From the NCBI GenBank assembly GCA_963921425.1, contig OY992833.1, forward strand, positions 29,374,698-29,438,697: 64,000 nucleotides of DNA. The letters run 5' to 3'. The notes below the pieces were generated by a model. That model saw nothing but the letters and a program-made list of their open reading frames with translations, was not told the origin of the DNA and did not search any database. This stretch comes from Dryas octopetala (Eukaryota; Streptophyta; Magnoliopsida; Rosales; Rosaceae). This document shows positions 26,216-38,300 of this stretch, in pieces (position 1 is the stretch's first letter; each line of letters starts with the position of its first letter). A program made the position numbers and the translations under genes.

Positions 26216-26581
26216 CAGGCTCATTCTGTTGAGGTATACCATGTTGGGTCTCACACGAGTTGTTTTGTGTCGATCTGAACCGTTCAATTTTTACATCTTC
26301 ATAGATAGATCATCCTTGCAAAAAATTAGCCAAATCGGACATCATTTGCCTATCTAACTTTGATCAAATAAATTGACGAACCAAATATTTTCGATGAAAC
26401 CATTTATTTGTTTTATCAAAGTTAGATAGGCAAATGATTTCCGATTTGACTAATTTTTTGCAATGATGATCTATCAATGAAGATGATCATTGCGAACGGT
26501 TTGGATCAACACAAAAGAACTCGTGTGGGCCCCAATAAAGTCATACCTCAACATAAATAAGTTGAGGTATACCGGAACTTG
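26216..26581. mobile_element. MITE with inverted arms inserted in a (TA)n tract
   Basis: (TA)n runs at 26194-26215 and 26582-26601 flank about 366 bases that fold back: the left arm (about 26248-26400) pairs with the right arm (about 26400-26535), for example AGTTAGATAGGCAAATGAT against ATCATTTGCCTATCTAACT and AACTCGTGTG against CACACGAGTT. A smaller stem (TACCTCAAC / GTTGAGGTA) sits at 26544-26569. Insertion between (TA)n flanks recalls the Micron type of MITE described in rice; the class is inference. Confidence 0.7.
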
Positions 26582-26999
26582 ATATATATATATATATATA
26601 TCACAGTCAGAGAGTCATAGAGTCCAGTAGAGCAATGCTACTGGTCTAAATCAATGTTGCAAAATTGTTATGGGGCAGAAAGGAGACCTTTTCGATGATG
26701 GCCTTATTGCTTATGGTGTTGGGAAGATGACAATCCCCATCTTCATGAATCATGGTTTTGCAATCAGCAGCAGCCCAAACCAAGCAAAAGGGATTAAGTT
26801 GGGCTCATTGACAAAGCCCAACAAGCCCAAAAGAAATAACCGTTTTAAACCATGCGAATCTTTTTGGCTTCCCAAAATTTTGACAGTAGTAATATTGCAC
26901 CAAGGAAAGGTCAATTTTGTACAAAGCCTAATCTCACATTATACCAAGCACGTACTCAGGCAACCAGTCCAATTCAGATATCAGTGCAAAACAACAATT

Positions 27000-27990
27000 T
27001 AATTCCCTTTATTTAAAGGTAATGAGAATGGGAGAATGAGAATGATTTTTATTTTTGTGTTTATTAATATTTGGGAATGATTCTCATTTTTTTTTTTTGT
27101 GTTTATTAATATTTGGAAATGATTCTCATTTTTATTTTTGTGTTTACTTAACAGTTGGAAATGAGAGAATGATTCTCATTTCCTTGTTTACTTAACAGTT
27201 GGGAATAAGAATGATTCTCATTCTCTTATTTACTAAATTTAAAGGGAAAATGAAATGCATGTAAGGCCCACCAAAATCATAAATGAGATTCTTGATTTTG
27301 GGGGATTGAGATTCCTTAGGAGGGTCCAGAATGAGGGAGGGGGAATCGGAATGAAATTTTCATGTCCAAAATGCCCCCACATTTTTTTTATGAAAAACAA
27401 AAACTATCCTTTATTTTATCATTTAAAAAAATTGTGATTAATAAATATAATGGATTAAAAAATTGATAGAAATATAATGGATTAAAAAAAATTGTGAATA
27501 TTAAATAGTTGATAGAAATAAATTGTAAAAAGTATTAAAATTGTAAATATAAATAGTTAGCAAATGGATTAATAAATAAAAATATTAAAATTGTGAATAT
27601 TAATAAATACAAATATTAAAATTGTGATTAATAAATAGTTGATAGAAATATAAATAGTAGTAAAGTGAATATTTATCATTTAAAAAATTGTGATTAATAA
27701 ATAGCATCTAAAAAATATAATGGGTGTTGTATAAGGGCATTTTAGTAATCAAACTCATTTTTATTATAATTCCTACTAGTTAGTAAACACATTTATGAAA
27801 ATCAACTTTATTTTCATTCTCATTCTTAACAGTTAGTAAATACGTTAATGAGAATGGTTGATTCTGATTTCTGTACATTCTGATTCTTTTCATTTATATT
27901 CATTCTCATTCCGATTCATGTTCATTTTGATTTCTATTCATTTCGATTCTTACTCATTCTAATTCCAGTTTAGTAAACATGCCTTTAGTG
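27000..27990. repeat. Degraded repeat element with GAATGATTCTCATT tandem motifs
   Basis: The left end has about four tandem units of roughly 58 bases (GTGTTTATTAATATTTGG plus AATGATTCTCATTT) at 27040-27225. The middle has repeated AATTGTGATTAATAAATA motifs. The right end (27770-27990) has inverted-sense ATTCTCATTC motifs and ends near TAGTAAACATGCC. Likely a decayed non-autonomous DNA transposon; no transposase, ends not fixed. Confidence 0.5.
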
Positions 27991-29599
27991 TTTAATGAGC
28001 CAACAACACTACGTTTATGTAGTTTAAGATAGAGAGACCTCCAATCTAAAAAAAAAAGGTAGAGACCTCCTTTAAGGCTTTACTAATAAAGTTACATTAA
28101 AAAAGGCCTAATATAACTAAAGGTGGCAATTTTTAACATGACATGTTAATACGACATGAACTTGACACGAAATTAGCGGGTTATGGTTGACCATTTCTTG
28201 ACACGATTACGACACAACACACGAAACATGAATAACAAACATGTCGGTTTAGTGTCAAATATGTGTAACACAATTATGACACAATAAACATTTTAAACTA
28301 ATATTATATGAAGAAAATTAGTAACTTTTCTCATTTTTTTAATATTTATTGTACGAGTCTATATAATTATAGGGTTCCTTTTTTTATGGTTGTGTAACTT
28401 GTGTTAATGTCATAATTAATAGATTTTTGTTTTATAAGCGATACATAAATGAGTTTGGTTTAAAAATAAAAAAAATTATGTTAAAATTGTAGATCATAAG
28501 ATATAGATTCAACATTAATTACATATACACCAATAAAGTTTCAAAACTATTGTATATAACCCCTACAAGAGAAAAAAATAAATAAACAAACAAAAAATAA
28601 AATATTTGTATTGAGGTTGGACCTTACACCTTGAGTAATCTTATTAGGCCATTTCATCTCTTAGCATGTTTTTTTACATAATTTCTTATTATTTTTTGTC
28701 TTACTATAGGGGTTATATGTAACAATTTTAAAACCATTAAAACCCTAAAAAGTATATGTGAAAAAATAATAACCCCATAGGTATAATTAACTCTTCATCC
28801 TCGTCATCTTCTTAAAACACAATGTCTATAAAAGCACTGTACATAGGCTACAAGTCTACCCATGCCACCAAAAGTACGGGCCATGCAGGAGGCTCAGGGC
28901 TACTACTACTCTAAAAAGTAATAATGACCCAAATTTCACTTTCAATGCATTAAAGTCATAACATTAGATAGCCCCTTTTCCTTCAAAAACCCAATAAAAT
29001 TATCACTCTCACCCTTATTCCATTCAAGTCATTTCCCACTGCTGGCAAAGATTCCCATTATTTCAAGTTGGTTGGATTGCTTAGTTTAGCAAGAAACCAA
29101 AATGAATTTTGCTAGGTGGGCATTGGCTACAGGGCAACTGGCCAACCATAAAACTATAAAAGTTCTTATGTTCTTTCCTATAATTATTAGGCTTATTAGC
29201 ACATTTGCCCCTTGACTTTTAGGTGTTTTCTCACTTTACCCCCTTACATTTATTTGTTACATGATAACCCCCTGAACCTTTATGCCGTTTCCCACGTTAC
29301 CCGATTCCGTCAACTCCGTCAATAACCCCGTTAGAAATGCTGACGTGGAAGGGTAATTTTGTCATTTCAACCGTAAAATATATTTAAAATAATATTTAAA
29401 TTAATAAAATAATAAAACTTTAAATTAAAATAATATTAAAAAAATAAAATCTTTAAAATTCAATTAAATTAAAAAAAAAAAAAAAAAACAAAACAACCAA
29501 ACCCTTCCCTCTCCACCCACTGCGCAGGCCGGCCACCCTCTCTTCCCACCCACTGCACATTCCGGACCCCCCTCCCTCTCCACCCACTCCCATTTCCCT

Positions 29600-29604
<5 letters not shown>

Positions 29605-29673
<69 letters not shown>
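29605..29673. repeat. (CT)n microsatellite inside the Mutator-like element
   Basis: CT dinucleotide run of about 70 bases with a single TT interruption near 29658, inside the element interior. Confidence 0.9.
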
Positions 29674-29674
<1 letters not shown>

Positions 29675-29787
29675 GCACATGCCAGCCACGCCCCCACCCA
29701 TCCCCAACTCCACGCAGCCCAGCCCTGCCCCTCCCCGCCCAGCCCCAGCCTCAGCCCCGCTCCGCCCAGCCCCAGCCTCAGCTTCGC

Positions 29788-29987
29788 NNNNNNNNNNNNN
29801 NNNNNNNNNNNNNNNNNNNNNNNNNNNNNNNNNNNNNNNNNNNNNNNNNNNNNNNNNNNNNNNNNNNNNNNNNNNNNNNNNNNNNNNNNNNNNNNNNNNN
29901 NNNNNNNNNNNNNNNNNNNNNNNNNNNNNNNNNNNNNNNNNNNNNNNNNNNNNNNNNNNNNNNNNNNNNNNNNNNNNNNNNNNNNNN
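29788..29987. other. Assembly gap (200 N)
   Basis: Exactly 200 N, so the true size is probably unknown. The sequence entering it from the left is a GC-rich 27-base tandem unit (CCGCCCAGCCCCAGCCTCAG...), which suggests an unresolved tandem array inside the Mutator-like element. Open frames running through the N block are artefacts. Confidence 1.
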
Positions 29988-30546
29988 CCAACATGGCATA
30001 TTGGGTCCCACAAATTACCACGTGGCACACACATGGCAAAGATTGGTCCTTTGTGGCTGAAAAGACGAAATTACCCTGCCACGTAGACGCCACGTCAGCA
30101 TTTCTAACGGGGTTATTGACGGAGTTGACGGAATCGGGTAACGTGGGAAACGGCATAAAGGTTCAGGGGGTTATTATGTAACAAATAAATGTAAGGGGGT
30201 AAAGTGAGAAAACACCTAAAAGTCAAGGGGCAAATGTGCTAATAAGCCTAATTATTATCCCACAAAAATGGATTAAGAAAATTTCTTGTTTAAATGTGCT
30301 GGTGATCAAATGGGTTAGAGTTGCTTGTGAAATGTGGGATGGTAACAAATTGTGCAAGTGAATGTTTTGAGAAAGAGTTTAGCATATCAGCAATTGAAGA
30401 TGAAATATACGCTGTTCCTGCGGCCAGAAAAGAAATATGAAGTTCATGTTAGGAGACAAAAGCAAGGAAGCAAACCAGCAATAAAAGCCAAGTTACAATT
30501 ACTTATAGAGGGGTTATATTCTGGACTTCTACAAGAAAGTACTACC

Positions 30547-32484
30547 CTATAGGAACCAATTCAATAATAGAACTATCATTAATTGCAGAAGACCACTAAG
30601 CCACCAGAATCCATCAATGCCATAGCTTGAAAATCCCAAAGAAGCCATGAAATGGGAATTTTGATTTGAACTACCATCACCCAACTCTGCTTTTAAATTG
30701 GATTCAAGCAATCTGACCTCTGGCTGGCATGGCTTTACCCCAAATGGGACATGGCCTGCTGGCACCAATGCACTGGCATAGCAGAGATTTGGGTTGTTCC
30801 AAGCACCAAAACGACTCCCCATTTTCTGATAAAACCATTCAGATAATTTAAGCTCCCCTGTCAGGTTGTTCCCATGTAGATAGAGTGCACTAAGACATGG
30901 TAAAGTTGCAAGTTTTGGTAAGAGACTGCCTGTGAGCTTGTTGTCACTTAAACCCAAGAACCTCAGTCTCTTTAACTTTGATATGGACTCAGGAATGTCA
31001 CCTGTTAAACATGTGCCAGAGAGATCCAAAATGACCAAGTTTTGTATCTTTTGCCACTCTAGGCTGTTGAGGTCTCCACCAATTGGGTTGTGGGACAAGA
31101 CCATCTCTTCCAAGGAATCCATCTCTTGAAGTGACTTGGTCAACCCACCTGAAAAATTGTTGTTCCTAAGGTCCAAAAGGATCAATTTTTTTAGATTACC
31201 AAGCTCACTTGGCAGCTTCCCTTCCAATAGGTTGTTGCTCACATCAAGCTTTAAGAGTGACGTTAAGCTTCCAAGACTGGGTGGCAAAGGCCCAGATAAT
31301 GAGTTCCCACTTAAGTCAAAGATTAATAGCTGAGTCAACTCACCAAAACTATTAGGAATTGGACCAGTAAACCAGTTTCCAGCAAAAACTAGCCTCTTCA
31401 AGTGGATTAAATCACCAACATTTGCTGGTAATCCACCAGTTAATCCATTCTCTAGAAGTACTAATGATTGAAGCTTTCTGAGGCTACCAAAGCTAGATGG
31501 GATTTGTCCAATAAGGCCAGGGTTCGATCGAAACTCTAATGATTCTAAGCTGCCAGCAAGTTTCCACCAGTTGTCTGTGGGGATTGCAACTGCATGCTTG
31601 TGTGGTGAGATGAAACAATTCAAAAAGGATAAAGATTTCAGGTGCTTCAAATCAAAGAGTTGTGTTCTAAATTTTGCATTTGTGGAACAACTAAGGGAGT
31701 TGTCATGAATGGGCCCAATATTTAAGGCAGTCACATACCAAAGCCCATCAAAGAGATCACAAGACACCCCCTGCACAAAAAAATGAAAAATCCTATCACT
31801 CTGGAAACCCAAAACTTCAATGTATATAATAACTGGTGGTTATAAACTTAGCATGGAACAGTAAAGAATGCATGTAATGTTGTGCAAAAGTTCATTTATT
31901 ATTTCTGCTAATCACTTAAATCTGTGCCACATACTTTGAATAAAATTGTTCTATAGCTTGATGTTGATCAACCCCCACCCAGTCCACCACAACCACTGCT
32001 AATAATAACAGGAAGAAGAAGAAGATTTCTAGTTTGTGAAGTACTGTAAAGGTGCTTAACTGTAGCATGTATTTTCTTATTAATTTTCCAAACAATGTTA
32101 AAAAATTATAATAAAAAATTATATGCACTAATAATGAATAATAATCATGAAAGAAAAACTGGAACTTGTCGTAGCCTTACAGGCATATTTTTGTACGAAT
32201 AAAGCTTGTCACTTTGGCAATTTGCAGTACCACAGACACCGTATAGAATGGTGGGTGGGGGTAAAAAGTACCTGTATAGGAGTCCACCCACAAGGATCCG
32301 GATAGAGGTCTGAGCCATTCCACCATTTACCCACAAAGCCTTGTATTGCAGAGTACAGAGCTTCTTGCTCTGTTTTCTCCATTGGAGCTACATCTACATC
32401 TGTATCTTCAGAGCACCAAGCAGTCATAAAGAGGACAAAGATAACAAAAATGACAGGACTGATATTGGCGGTATAACCCTTCAT
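30547..32484 (-). CDS. Secreted leucine-rich repeat protein, PIRIFORMOSPORA INDICA-INSENSITIVE 2 type
   Basis: Two exons: 32484-32272 (71 codons) and 31770-30547, total 478 residues. The ATG at 32484 precedes a signal peptide (VIFVIFVLFMTAW, residues 11-23). Residues 36-90 form the N-terminal cap with paired cysteines (DPCGWTPIQ|GVSCD, the junction falling between exons). About ten plant-type LRRs of 24 residues follow (for example LILLDLRNNNFSGGL and LRFLGLSDNKLTGSL). There is no kinase domain. The C-terminus is a hydrophobic segment (FWWLSGLLQLMIVLLLNWFL), which fits a membrane or GPI anchor. The Arabidopsis relative PII-2 is required for the growth-promoting response to an endophytic fungus; the ligand is unknown and the exact function here is inference. 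It sits near CHUP1 and the SLH gene, as its relative does in Arabidopsis. Confidence 0.9.
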
Positions 32485-34309
32485 GGATGTTAAATTCAAA
32501 AAGTTTGGATTACAACAAACTAGATACAGAATATAACCGAGGAGGCCAAAGTGAAGAAGAAGCTAGCTTGAGTTGAATTCAAGTGAAAATTCTGGTGACT
32601 CTATCAGATGCCCCATGCATTGTATCTATGAAACCCAGTAGAAGATTTTTGTTGTTTTTTTCTCTTTTTTCTGAATCATGGGGTTTATGGGGTAAAAGTG
32701 ACATGAGGAACATACCCAAAAGAGCAATGGTTTAGGAAACACAAAACAATCATAGATGTAATTTCCATGAGAAACAACAACATGGGTTCCTTTATATATA
32801 AGGAAACCACAAATGTTTGAGACCCAAACAGAATTTGAGAAAGATCCAAAGCTGTTGAATGAAGAAAAAGGCTAAAGGGGAGAAGGGTAACAAAATTGCA
32901 GAAAGATAACAGAGCTCTCTCTCTCTCTCTCTCTTCCTTGTGTTCTTATGGAAAAGCTAAGAAAGTATATAGCAGAGAGAGCCAAGACACACAAGATCAA
33001 AAGCGCAGTTCTCGAAGAGTAACAAAGTAATAATAGTTGTGACAAATGACAACAATAATAATTACGAACAGAAGAGTAGTAATACTAAGAGCATCTCAGA
33101 GGGACTTGATAGTGAAAGCGAAAGCTAGGATTGCCCTTTATACGGCTCTGTTGGTCTTATCAAACATTTAATTGACATCTTTTAATTTAATGTGTTGCTT
33201 TTATCATCATTGTGTTCATTAAAAATGTTTACTTTTTGGGGGGTTTAAGGGAGTGGTAGTTGGGAGGGGTTATTAAGGTTGAGAGATTAGTTATGGGAAG
33301 GATTAGGTTTGGACTTTGGAGGGTTGCACTTTGCAGGGGGATCGGGGCAGTAGTAGCTAGGGGACCATTTTGTCCATGCAAAACACAGAGGTGCATGTAA
33401 ATGCATGCAAGACAAAAACATGGGTTCTTATCTCTCCCTGCTTGCTTGCTCTCTAGGTCTTTTGGCTTTTGGGTTTTTCAGTGTCTTTCTGAAATGAGGT
33501 GGAAAGGACAAAAGAGCATTGAATCTTTAAATGGGTGGGCAAAGCAAACTCTATGGCTCCAACCATGGCTTTTACCAATTGCTGCACCTATTCCCTTCTT
33601 CATCATCACCAAAATGAAGGAAAACAAATCATTCCTTTCATTACCTCTATAATTAACCACTTAAAATACGAGTGAGTTTTCAGTGGGACGTGGCCCAGTG
33701 GGGTATCTCATGTGGGTCCTATCTCATGTGAGAGATGTCCCACTGGGGCATGTCCCATATAAGATTTATCCCTTAAAATACCCTGCTTGAAAAGTTAACT
33801 CACACTGTCCCACATCAACAGAATTTGAACCTTCTCCTCACCCTTCCCATTTGATCCAATACCATAATTACCCATTGAAACTGGTGTTCTTTTTTTTTTC
33901 TTTTTTTTTTTTATTTCTTGACTTTAAGGTCTTCATTGAAACTATAATCTAAGTAGGGAAAGTTATAACAGAAGAGGACAACAGTAAAATAGTAAATGGT
34001 CCAGTCCAAAATTTTTTGGTTTTCCTCTCTTTCTCTTTGGCGTGTTTACTTGGGAATAAGAAATATAGAGGATAAAAAGCAGGTGTGAAAAAATTAATAA
34101 GGTAGTAATTGGAGCTTCTTCTTTTCTTTTTTTTTGTGCGAGGACCACAGTGTCTCAGTACTGGGGATGGGAAGATGGAAGGCTAGGCTAAGAAGACATA
34201 GCCCGGGCTCTAAATTTTTTTTGACAGACCTAGTATAGCTTGATAAGTCATTTTCAGCCTAACCTTTTCTAGAGGTCCCCGTTGTGTATTGTGTATCTCT
34301 GTGGGGGGA

Positions 34310-34340
<31 letters not shown>

Positions 34341-35313
34341 TGGGTCTTAAAAGTTAAAACAAGTGAACCAGGACCTTATCCCCTAGTTACTTGCATTTCT
34401 CATCTTTTATAAATCTCATTTTAATGTCAATCTATGACATTCATTCACAAAACAACAGGGAAAAAAATATTTTTAGTCCTGTATTTTACTCCGAAAATAA
34501 ATGTGTTCCTTGTATTTTTAAAACTTCATATTTGGTTTCTCTGTCTTATGTTTTTGCAATATAAGAATAATTTTAACAAAATCAAATTTCAATTTTTTTA
34601 AAAAAATTAAATTGAAGATTACATACATAATATTTTATCATTTTTGAGTAAAATTCGCAAACTTATTAGTTTTAATTTGAAAAAACAATTTTCATTTTAG
34701 TTATAAAATGTCTTTAAATTGTAAACAATATAAAACACAAAAACCAAATGTGAAATTTTAAAACCACAAGAACCAAATTTATTTTTGAGATATAACACAT
34801 GGACTAAAATTGTTTTTTTCCCAAAACAATATAGAAAACCATTCTACAAACACAAAGTGACAAAACAGTATTAAAAAATAAAAACCATGCTCTCTAATTA
34901 ATGAAGAGATGAATTTACAAGTACTATACATATCAGCTCCAATCATTTGGCTAAACAGGGTGACCACTGATCACAAAATTTAATTATTTCTTCAATAAAG
35001 GAGAAACATAAAAGAGTATACATCTCTAGATAAGGCCTAAGGGCAATAGATTGGAAAAAACAAAAAATGTGTCAAAATGGCTCCGATTATCAATTAGCAG
35101 GTGCTACAGCTGGTAACACTACCTTCAGCCAAGTCGGACATAGAAATCTAGCCCCTCCCACCCAAAAAAAAAAAAATCCTATTTTCACCAGAAGCTAGTC
35201 ATTACAAGGCAAATTAAGGAGAAACAAAAAATGCTAAGAAATCCCACCAGAAGCTAGTCATTACAAAGCTTTCTGAGTCTCTGACTATCGTTTGAGAGTT
35301 TGATTTTCGCTCA
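32485..35313. other. Spacer between the LRR gene and CRWN1
   Basis: Begins with the LRR gene's leader and promoter: a TATATATAA-type box on the minus strand at about 32791-32801 and a (CT)n run at 32914-32934. It also contains a 102-base MITE (33670-33771), a (GA)n run at 34315-34340 and a 22-base direct repeat (CACCAGAAGCTAGTCATTAC...) near 35189 and 35246 in the CRWN1 3' region. No other gene supported. Confidence 0.6.
33660..33781. mobile_element. Tiny MITE with 10-bp direct repeats
   Basis: CTTAAAATAC occurs at 33660-33669 and 33772-33781. The 102 bases between form an imperfect palindrome, from TGGGACGTGGCCCAGTGGGG to CCCACTGGGGCATGTCCCA. The size of the direct repeat suits a Mutator-like or related MITE. 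The outermost bases of the two ends match only weakly, so the termini are approximate. Confidence 0.65.
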
Positions 35314-38300
35314 TCATGTTGTGAAGAAAGTCCAGATCTTCTTTCCTATTGACTTCTCGCCAGGATGCTCCTCCTCCTCATCATCATCATCATAGTCATC
35401 GTCGCTCTCACCAACTTTGCAGTTGCCACCACCAGATTCTGGTGTACCATTAACTTCCACACTCAACTCTGTATTTTCGACCAACTTTGCTGCATCAGCA
35501 TCGTCATCAACAACGACTTCTGGTGTTCTGAACTGTACCACAACAAACAGAAATAAAACAGTTTCAGAAATTTCAGCTAAAAACCGTCACAAATTAGAAG
35601 AAACCAAAAAGGCAAGGGAGGATTTTACCCTAACGACTTGCTCCTCTGAGTATTCCAAACTTTTTAACGATGTGACCTGCACCAACTGTGTAGTTTGGCC
35701 ATTCTCACCAGCCACACCCAATGATAAAGAAACAGATTCCGGATTTGGTTCTAAACCACCACCTCCAGCTTCTTCCTTCCTTTTCTTTTTCAGTTCAGCC
35801 GCAGCTCGTGTTGCTGTGACTGTGCCTGCACTGATCAACGTTCATACAACACTTCAGAATAATCATTCATTTTCTCACATGGTACAGGGGAGAAAATGTC
35901 AACACATTAGGCAAGATCAAATTGTACTTAATTTGGACAATTTATGCCAAACCAGGTCACATGTAAAACAGTAAAAGTCATGTCTTCCACTAAAAGATAT
36001 CTATGTAGATAAACAAACAACAAAATAAATTTATTCATGTTCAACATTGCATCGTCCTTAAATTCTTTCTATGTTTACATTTTCTCGGATTAAGATAGGA
36101 AAGACTCCCAACTACTTGGAAAGAATCAAATTTATTTCTCAAACCAGTAATAATTTAGTAACAAACAACCTATTTATTAGCAATAAACCTTTCTCTTTTT
36201 TAGAAAAAAGATACCAAGTGGTTTTATTGCTCTAGGAACAATAGTTTCAAATGACAGTGAACATGCCACCCAAGGTCGCACTGAAGTTGGTTAGGACATT
36301 ATTTGGCCTAGACGACTTTGGAATAGACTATCCTGGAATACAATGAACATTTTAATTGATACATTAACAATAAGGAGCTAGACAATTGAACTGGTCAGTT
36401 AATCCTTGACCAAAACAAACCCCCTGATACGGGTCAAGAAGCAGTTCTTTGTCACCCAAAAGAGAAAGAAACATGTGGATTGAAGAGACTGAAACATGTG
36501 TGCATTAAATAACAATTGTCCCAAAACATAAATTGATACACCAAGAGTCCAACCAAAGACTACATAAAAAATCTGGAGTTGAAATCGTGTTAGAATTCCA
36601 AATGTCCGAAAAACTTAAGGTGATAATCCAACAAAGTACCAAGAATAACACACACCAAATATATGTCTATGAGTCTATAAAGATATACACACACGTGTTA
36701 TGCAAGTTCAAAGACCTTCAGTCCATCCCTGTACGTAAAACCAGTACAGGTACCACATCCTCAGCCCAAGTTGGTCCAAATATTATGATCACACCACAGA
36801 AACTGCAAACACTAATTTGTAATTTACTTCCAAATTAGCAGCCATTGTGCCAATGATTCATACAGAACATTAAGAAACTTACGTCTTGCGGTGTCTGAGA
36901 TTATATCTCTGTTCTCCAGGTGTTTGCACAGATGAGGCAACGGGTTGTCGCCTCTTTGTGCGCCCACCAGCTGTGACACTACCAGAACGTCCTTCACTAT
37001 CACAATCATCCTGCTCACTTTCTGTAATCCTAGAGCTCTGAGCACGCGACCGTTTCCTTCCAATGCTATTATTTGCTTTCTCAGCAAGACTGGAATCACC
37101 CCGACTTTCCTCATTAATATAACCACTGTCATTGGGCAGCATACTTGCACTCGATGGTTCTTCTGGAGTATCTCGTAGAAAATTTCTTGCATCTTCAACC
37201 ACTGCCTTCACTGTGCGTGTTCTAGACAGTCTAGACTTGCGGCCCCTAGCTGGTTTTGGCCGACCACTGTTCAGCTCTGATTGCCCAGAATCTTCTGGAA
37301 CATCTTTCACCCTACTGTCAATGAAGCTATGATCATCAATTGATGGAGCATACCCATCATCCACCTCTTTGATGTTGTTATCAGATAAGAGTGGTTGAGC
37401 ATTGTTGGAGTCGTTAAGCATCCTAAAAGATGGCTGAGGCTCATCTTCATGACTGATATGCCCTATTGCTCCCTCATGGGCAAGCATATTAGGCTCCTTT
37501 CCTTTCTCTTCAATATTAATCTGCTTAGATGATAGAAGTGGCAACTCCGAAGATACTGCAGCAGTAACATTCTCAATTTTTTTACTTGGAGATACTTTAG
37601 AAACCATTGACTTGCATTTGCGGAGCAAGGATGTTCCCCATCCAGATTCTGTATATTCCAAATCAGGAACAGCCAAATCATGCGGAGAGTTCTTCAAAAA
37701 TTCATCATTTAGCCTTGGGAGAGAAACAGCCTCAACATGGTACATTGGAGGTACTTGGAAATCAGAAAGTACAAATTCCCTTGTCATTTCTCCACAGTCC
37801 TTGCAACTCTTGATCCTCTCAGCAAAAGCAAGGAATCGACGTCTTTCCTCAATAAGCTGTTCCCGCTGGTGCTTGAACTTCTTGCTAAGCATACAAAGCT
37901 GATCAATATCTTTGTGTATTTCAAGTTGGTCTACTTCCAGCTGCTTCTTGCTCTGTGCAAACTCATCCCTTTCCTTATCAAATCTATTCCTTTCAGATCT
38001 TAATTCTTCCCTTTGCTTATCAGCAACTCCCTTCAAGTAATTGATACTTGTATGTTCTTTATCCTTCTCCTCCTCAAATGCTCTCTCCATTTCCTGCAGA
38101 TGTTTCTCCATTTCGTCCTGCCTCTTCTGCATAACAGCCTCAAGATCTCTTCTTTGTGACTCAAAATCTTGAACCATCTGACTATGCTCAAATTGGGCCC
38201 TTTCAGATAAGGCTAACTGCTCATTCCTCATCTGGGATGCAAATGATTCTTTCTCTAGCTTGAGGTTTTCAAGCTCCCTCTCTATGTAATCATCCATTGC

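Larger units (their letters stand above)
29181..30257. mobile_element. Mutator-like non-autonomous element with perfect 9-bp target duplication
   Basis: The direct repeat TAATTATTA is at 29181-29189 and 30249-30257. Immediately inside, the ends are long inverted repeats, about 177 bases (29190-29366) and 185 bases (30064-30248), starting GGCTTATTAGCACATTTG on both sides and nearly identical over 150 bases; the right copy has about 11 extra bases at 30079-30090. A 9-bp target duplication with long TIRs is diagnostic of Mutator-like elements. The interior is a (CT)n run, GC-rich tandem repeats and the assembly gap; no transposase is seen. The near-identical TIRs suggest a fairly recent insertion. 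Confidence 0.9.
23270..30546. other. Gene-free, repeat-rich region
   Basis: About 7.3 kb with no supported gene. Listed separately: the inverted duplication at 25162-26185, the (TA)n-borne MITE at 26216-26581, the GAATGATTCTCATT-rich block at 27000-27990 and the Mutator-like element at 29190-30248. A patch at about 28120-28280 (GACACGAAATTAGCGGG, repeated ACGACAC motifs) resembles widespread degraded plant repeat sequence. The open frame at 26670-27002 (110 codons) has no recognisable domain, start context or homologue and was left out. Confidence 0.6.

Noticed and set aside
26670-27002. 110-codon plus-strand open frame
   Set aside because: No recognisable domain, start context or splice support, and it lies in repeat-rich DNA.
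29453-30156. Several open frames of 77-230 codons across the N block
   Set aside because: They run through 200 unknown bases and CT or GC-rich repeats; not evidence for protein.
35417-35974. 185-codon plus-strand open frame opposite CRWN1
   Set aside because: Antisense shadow of CRWN1 exons 7 and 8 and the intron between them; the minus-strand reading has the conserved CRWN1 C-terminus.
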